Origin: Treponema sp.
Lineage (GTDB): Bacteria; Spirochaetota; Spirochaetia; Treponematales; Treponemataceae
Assembly (NCBI GenBank): GCA_003447785.1
Contig: DLYJ01000218.1
Span: 1-10,220, forward strand
DNA length: 10,220 nucleotides
Direction: 5' to 3'
Both the position numbers and the translations under genes were made by a program. This document shows positions 6,317 through 10,220 of this stretch, piece by piece; positions within the stretch are counted from its first letter, which is position 1, and each line of letters begins with the position of its first letter. The notes below the pieces were generated by a model. It did no database searches. It saw only the letters and a list, made by a program, of their open reading frames with translations, and had not been told where the DNA came from.

Positions 6317-9127
6317 ATGAGAAAATCAAGAATTTTAATTTCAATTTTTTCCATTTTAACTTTAATTATCTGCTTTTTGTTTGTTTCATGTGGTTCAACA
6401 AAAGTAGCAAAGCAGGCCCCGATCCAGCAGTTGATTCTGGAAGGCCGCTACGATGAAGCAAAGGAATTATTCAAAACCAAAACCGAAATTAATGCTCAGG
6501 ACGAAGATGGCAATACGGCCCTTCATATTGCCGCCCTTGTTAACGAACCTGATTTAATCAGTTTCCTTATCATAAAAGGCGCTGATACTGAAATTGCCAA
6601 TAACTTTGGCGACACACCCCTTCATGTGGCTGTAAAAAACGACAATGTTGAATCGGCAAAAGTTCTTTCAATCGTTCACGGAAACATTTTTGCAAAGGAT
6701 GCTGAAGGCAACACTGCACTTCAGATTGCTCTTGCAAAGGACCCGCTCTGGTACGATGTAATGATCAGCCCTCAGACAGGCGACCTCCGGGACATCAACG
6801 GCGAATCCATCGTTCACTATTTTGTAAGGACAGGGGATGAAAAGGCTATCGAATGCTGTATCCGCAAGCAGATTCCTTTGAGCGTAAAAAATAACGCAGG
6901 CCAGACTCCTGTTGCCCTTTGTTTTGCTGACGCAGGAGACGCTGTAAGTATCCGCATCGCCGCTGCCCTGATTCAGGCAGGTGCCGAACCGGTGCGGGGT
7001 GACTTTGCATATTTTGAAGACGCTGTGCGCACTCATAACACAATGATTCGTTTTAATGACGGACAGACACCTCTCCACCTTGCAGCAATTCTTGGACACA
7101 CCGGCGTTGTAAGTTACATTCTTAATGATAAAACCGTTGTCCGCACATCTGACCTTCTGTCAGCTCAGGATATTAGCGGTGCAACTCCTCTGCACGAAGC
7201 CGTTCGTTACGGACAGGTTGATGTAGCAAAACTTCTGCTGGCAGGCGGTGCAAAGGTAGACGCACTGGATTCAATCGGTAAAACTCCGTTCCTTCTTATT
7301 ATTCCAAAAGAAAAACAGTATGCAATGTACAACACACTTTTGCTGTACAATGCAAACGCTGCAGAAAAAGATATGTTTGGTGACACTGTTCTCCATGTTG
7401 CTACAATGGCAAAGGTTGGAACAGACGTACTCAATCTCCTGGTAAACCACGGTGCTCCTGTAAACGAACGCAACAAGCAGGGAGTAACTCCTCTTGCACT
7501 TGCAGTTGAACACAAAATTCTTGAACACGTTCAGTTTTATGCTCAGGCAGGAGCGGACATCAACGCAGAAGACATGCAGGGTAACACACCTCTCACCCGG
7601 GCTCTGGAAAGCGACAGTGACCAGATGCTCAAAACTCTGGTAACACCAAAAAATGTTCTTTCAAAAGACTCAAGCGGAAATACTCCTCTGCACGTTGCAA
7701 TCCTCAAGGACAGCCCTTTTGAATACATCAAATACCTTGTAGACAGCGGTGCTGATGTTAACGCCCGCAACAAGAACGGGGATTCAATCCTTTATCTTGC
7801 CGTAACTAAAAACAAACGGGATGTGGGCGACCTTCTGCTCAGCAAAAACGCAGACATCTTTGCAACAAACACAGAAAACAATTCGCCTCTCCGTATCGCA
7901 CTGACACAGGGCGGCGAAGTTCAGGACTGGCTCATTACAAGCCAGACATTGAATACAACTGACGGAAGCGGAAACACACCTCTTCACTATGCTGCTGAAT
8001 GGAAACTGGACAACGCAATCATCGCCCTGATTCAGAAAGGTGCAAAGGTAAACGCAGTAAATTCAAACGGTGAATCTGCATTGTTCTCAGCAGTAAAGGC
8101 TGATTCACCTTCTACAATTAATCTCCTGGTAGAAAACGGAATCATAACTGACAGCCGTTCAAACCTTACACGGGACCACCTGGGAAACACTCCGCTTCAC
8201 TGCGCAGTACGCTGGAACGCACTGCAGGCAGCCCGCTCCGTAATTCAGCTTGGCTTTGACGTAAACGCACAGAACTTAAGCGGAAAAACTGCCCTGAGCG
8301 ACACCTGCCGTTCAGGTAAGAAAGAAATGGCAATTCTTTTGATGCAGTACGGTGCAAACGTAAACGCTTCTGATGCAACTGGACGCACAGTTTTGTGCGA
8401 TGCAGTACAGGCCGGTAACGAACAGATGACAGCACTTTTGCTTGCAAACGGCGCTAATCCTCAGATTCAGGAGATGAGCGGAAGAAACGCCTATCACGAA
8501 GCAGCCCTGTCAGGCAACATCAACGTAATCAACCTGATCCGTAACGCAGGCGGAAATCCTTTGAGCCGCGACACTTACGGCGAAAGCCCGTTCAGCCTCG
8601 TATTAAAATACGACGAAAAGGTTTTGCGCGCAGTTCTGGGAAACAACACAACCATCGTAGACTCTGACGGAAATACTCCGATTCATATCGCTGTTGATAA
8701 AAAAGTCAGCGAAAGCCAGCTCAAAATGCTCATCAACATGGGCTATCCTGTAAGCCAGCGTAACGGCAAGGGTATGACTCCGCTCAACAACGCTGTAAGT
8801 TCAAATCAGAAAAAACTTGCACTTGTTCTTCTTGAACGCGGTGCAGATCCGTTTATTGCAACAATCAACGGTGACAGCGCCCTTACAAATGCATTCAAAA
8901 ACGGCAATGTGGAAATTCTTGATGCAATCGTAAAATACAACGCAACAAAGACAGACATGCAGGGAGATTCAATCCTTCACTATGCAGCACGCATTGCATC
9001 TGAAGTTCAGGTACAGCATCTTTTGAGCCTTGGCCTTGACCGCAGTGCAAAAAACCTTTCAGGCGAAACACCTGCGCGTATGGCAGAACGCTGGAATAGA
9101 CCAAAAATTGCAGAACTGTTAAAGTAA
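6317..9127 (+). CDS. Large ankyrin-repeat lipoprotein
   Basis: The 936-residue product starts with a signal peptide: MRKSR, a hydrophobic stretch (6-23), then FVSC|GS, making Cys25 the likely lipidated residue (a loose lipobox, as spirochaetes allow). From about residue 35 the protein is a nearly unbroken ankyrin solenoid: a capping helix pair (~38-61), then about 26 repeats starting at residues 62, 95, 128, 159, 192, 246, 285, 318, 352, 386, 419, 451, 485, 518, 549, 582, 620, 653, 686, 719, 752, 782, 816, 849, 880 and 913. Most begin D/N-x-x-G-x-T/S-P-L-H. Repeat 5 carries about 21 extra residues. There is no catalytic domain, so a scaffold or binding role on the outer face of the inner membrane or in the periplasm is inferred. 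The ATG at 6317 has GGGAG 5 nt upstream. The BI-1 gene follows after 21 bp and is probably co-transcribed. Specific partner unknown. Confidence 0.9.
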   Translation: MRKSRILISIFSILTLIICFLFVSCGSTKVAKQAPIQQLILEGRYDEAKELFKTKTEINAQDEDGNTALHIAALVNEPDLISFLIIKGADTEIANNFGDTPLHVAVKNDNVESAKVLSIVHGNIFAKDAEGNTALQIALAKDPLWYDVMISPQTGDLRDINGESIVHYFVRTGDEKAIECCIRKQIPLSVKNNAGQTPVALCFADAGDAVSIRIAAALIQAGAEPVRGDFAYFEDAVRTHNTMIRFNDGQTPLHLAAILGHTGVVSYILNDKTVVRTSDLLSAQDISGATPLHEAVRYGQVDVAKLLLAGGAKVDALDSIGKTPFLLIIPKEKQYAMYNTLLLYNANAAEKDMFGDTVLHVATMAKVGTDVLNLLVNHGAPVNERNKQGVTPLALAVEHKILEHVQFYAQAGADINAEDMQGNTPLTRALESDSDQMLKTLVTPKNVLSKDSSGNTPLHVAILKDSPFEYIKYLVDSGADVNARNKNGDSILYLAVTKNKRDVGDLLLSKNADIFATNTENNSPLRIALTQGGEVQDWLITSQTLNTTDGSGNTPLHYAAEWKLDNAIIALIQKGAKVNAVNSNGESALFSAVKADSPSTINLLVENGIITDSRSNLTRDHLGNTPLHCAVRWNALQAARSVIQLGFDVNAQNLSGKTALSDTCRSGKKEMAILLMQYGANVNASDATGRTVLCDAVQAGNEQMTALLLANGANPQIQEMSGRNAYHEAALSGNINVINLIRNAGGNPLSRDTYGESPFSLVLKYDEKVLRAVLGNNTTIVDSDGNTPIHIAVDKKVSESQLKMLINMGYPVSQRNGKGMTPLNNAVSSNQKKLALVLLERGADPFIATINGDSALTNAFKNGNVEILDAIVKYNATKTDMQGDSILHYAARIASEVQVQHLLSLGLDRSAKNLSGETPARMAERWNRPKIAELLK
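6500..9124 (+). repeat. Ankyrin array with a 10-11-repeat super-period (blocks A, B, C)
   Basis: Irregular repeat lengths recur at fixed distance. Block A covers residues 62-450 (6500-7666), block B 451-781 (7667-8659), block C 782-936 (8660-9124, cut short). Each block opens with the best consensus unit, D-x-[DS]-G-N-T-x-[LI]-H-[IV]-A. Matching units: 34-residue repeats 12 and 22; 31-residue repeats 3, 14 and 24; extended repeats 6 (39) and 16 (38); short repeats 11 (32) and 21 (30). Repeats 3 and 14 also share LxIALx(7)D and ISPQT/ITSQT near their ends. The DNA is diverged, so this is an old duplication rather than a tandem DNA repeat. Confidence 0.6.
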
Positions 9128-9135
9128 AAGTGTAG

Positions 9136-9141
9136 AAGGAG
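9136..9141 (+). promoter_or_regulatory. Ribosome binding site deciding the BI-1 start
   Basis: AAGGAG lies 7 nt before the ATG at 9149. The in-frame TTG at 9143 is only 1 nt from this site and cannot be served by it, so the protein starts MTQALALTQ. Confidence 0.8.
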
Positions 9142-9148
9142 ATTGAAG

Positions 9149-9892
9149 ATGACACAGGCACTTGCCCTTACACAATCACAGACAAAGTCCTTTATGGTCA
9201 GAACCTATGCATGGATGGCTTTTGCACTTTTTATCAGTGCAGCCGCCGCTTATCTGACAGCACAGAATATGTTTACCCTGAGCCCGGACGGACGCATGGC
9301 ATTATCTTCATTCGGCCAGCTTCTGTTTGGCGGCAGGGGGCTGGGTTTTATCGTATTATGCGTGCTGGAAATCGCAATCGTTGTGATTCTTTCGGCAACA
9401 ATCCGTAAAATCAGCGTGTGGGCCGCAACCGCATTTTTCATTCTGTATGCAGTTGTAAACGGACTTACACTTTCAAGTATTTTTGTTGTTTATAAAATCA
9501 GCTCGATTTTCAGCGCATTTTTGACAACTTCATTGACTTTCCTTGCAATGTGCATTTACGGTTCAAAAACCAAAAAAGATCTGACTAAGTTTGGACGCTA
9601 TCTTGTAATGGCTCTGATGGGAATTATAATCGCTTCTGTCATTCAGTTTGTTCTTGGACTGATCACAGGTGCACCCCTTGCAATGATGGACCTGATTATC
9701 TCGGTTGCAACAGTAATCGTATTTACAGGACTCACGGCATGGGACAGCCAGAAAATCGTTCAGACCGCCGCATACGCAAAAGATAATGACGACTATAAAA
9801 AGGTTGCAATTATCGGCGCTCTTGAACTTTATCTGGACTTTATCAACATCTTCCTTGCCCTGCTGCGCATTTTCGGAAAAAACAGGGACTAG
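9149..9892 (+). CDS. Bax inhibitor-1 (BI-1/YccA-YbhL) family membrane protein
   Basis: The 247-residue inner-membrane protein has about seven helices (roughly 18-38, 63-83, 88-108, 114-137, 150-172, 179-197, 217-242), the normal size and layout for bacterial members of the TMBIM/UPF0005 family. Late family motifs are present: TGLTAWDSQKIV (193-204) and GALELYLDFINIFLALLRIFG (223-243). Asp199 and Asp230 sit where the family carries the paired acidic residues proposed to gate pH-dependent calcium leak in Bacillus YetJ; E. coli relatives include YccA, which modulates the FtsH protease. Which role applies here is not readable. It lies 21 bp behind the ankyrin lipoprotein gene and ahead of an intrinsic terminator, so the two probably form one transcript. 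Confidence 0.9.
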   Translation: MTQALALTQSQTKSFMVRTYAWMAFALFISAAAAYLTAQNMFTLSPDGRMALSSFGQLLFGGRGLGFIVLCVLEIAIVVILSATIRKISVWAATAFFILYAVVNGLTLSSIFVVYKISSIFSAFLTTSLTFLAMCIYGSKTKKDLTKFGRYLVMALMGIIIASVIQFVLGLITGAPLAMMDLIISVATVIVFTGLTAWDSQKIVQTAAYAKDNDDYKKVAIIGALELYLDFINIFLALLRIFGKNRD

Positions 9893-9908
9893 GTTCCTGA
9901 TTGAATAG

Positions 9909-10220
9909 TTATTTATAAAGCAGAAAAATGGCCGGGATTTTGTTGAATTCCGGCTTTTTTGTTTTTTTCCAGTCGGCGATTGTTTTTGTTACAATCATTT
10001 CTTGGGCCGTTGTAATTCCACAGGCAATGCAGAGTCTCGTCTGCGGTTTACAGGCTTTCATAATTGAATCGAACATTTTTTCGTTTCTGTAGGGAGTTTC
10101 GATAAAAAGCTGTGTCTGGTCTTCCTTGTAAACCTTATTTTCCAGGGCCTTTAATTTGTTTAAGCGGTCGCTGTCTTTTACGGGAAGGTAGCCGTTAAAG
10201 CAGAAATTTTGTCCGTTAAA
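9909..10220 (-). CDS. SAM-dependent methyltransferase, tetrapyrrole-methylase/RsmI-like fold (C-terminal 103 residues, 5' end outside window)
   Basis: The reverse strand is open from base 10220 to a TAA at 9909-9911, giving 103 residues. It begins FNGQNFCFNGYLPVK and continues with QTQLFIETPYRNEKM, CKPQTRLCIACGITT, a KT-x-x-DW segment and a final IPAIFLLYK. This is the C-terminal half of the TP_methylase fold; the LFIETPYRN and NGYLP blocks match the short (~230-240 residue) RsmI relatives common in Bacteroidetes and spirochaetes rather than full-length RsmI, which methylates the 2'-OH of C1402 in 16S rRNA. The SAM-binding GxGxPG end is outside the window. It converges on the BI-1 gene with 16 bp between stops, and its last codons contain that gene's terminator hairpin. 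Its exact substrate is uncertain. Confidence 0.85.
   Translation of the reverse strand, partial: FNGQNFCFNGYLPVKDSDRLNKLKALENKVYKEDQTQLFIETPYRNEKMFDSIMKACKPQTRLCIACGITTAQEMIVTKTIADWKKTKKPEFNKIPAIFLLYK
9931..9968 (+). terminator. Intrinsic terminator of the ankyrin/BI-1 transcript
   Basis: An 8-bp stem, GCCGGGAT (9931-9938) with ATTCCGGC (9947-9954), one G-T wobble and an 8-nt loop, is followed by six T, a G, then seven T (9955-9968). It starts 38 bp after the BI-1 stop and lies within the 3' coding end of the convergent minus-strand gene. Confidence 0.85.

Noticed and set aside
6668..8497. Several 60-140-codon minus-strand frames within the ankyrin gene
   Set aside because: They mirror a repetitive coding sequence of biased codon use; none shows a domain, a ribosome site or plausible composition.
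6500..9124. CRISPR-like or tandem DNA repeat
   Set aside because: The regularity is at protein level, about 33 residues per unit with diverged DNA, as in ankyrin solenoids.

Overview
The window looks like an ordinary chromosomal segment of a Treponema-like spirochaete. This is an inference from gene content: an Opp-type transporter with large treponemal-style subunits, a chlamydial/spirochaetal-style TrpR, an ankyrin lipoprotein with a loose lipobox, and a short-class tetrapyrrole-methylase-fold protein. No phage, IS, CRISPR, tRNA or rRNA was seen, and I found no convincing new defence or mobile system. The interest lies in gene architecture.

Region 1 (1-5795, + strand) is a peptide-uptake operon. 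It runs from the 3' part of a family-5 substrate-binding protein, through a PlsC-type acyltransferase and OppB, to a single polypeptide joining OppC (permease) to OppD (ATPase), and ends with OppF. plsC/oppB and oppCD/oppF overlap by ATGA, and oppB/oppCD are 1 nt apart, so the genes are probably translated in a coupled way. The OppC-OppD junction is a stretch of about 100 bp with 67% GC and stem-loop and direct-repeat character. It looks like a small repeat element inserted in frame.

Region 2 (5796-6217) holds a long imperfect inverted repeat, a near-consensus promoter, and a TrpR-family repressor. The promoter's predicted start site falls on the repressor's ATG, which suggests a leaderless mRNA.

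Region 3 (6218-9892) holds a 936-residue predicted lipoprotein made of about 26 ankyrin repeats. A Bax-inhibitor-1-family membrane protein follows 21 bp later, probably in the same transcript. The ankyrin array has a higher-order period of about 10-11 repeats, visible from repeat lengths and signature residues.

Region 4 (9893-10220) is convergent. The 3' end of a minus-strand SAM-dependent methyltransferase gene overlaps the intrinsic terminator of the BI-1 gene.

The first gene (1-849) and the last (9909-10220) are cut by the window edges.
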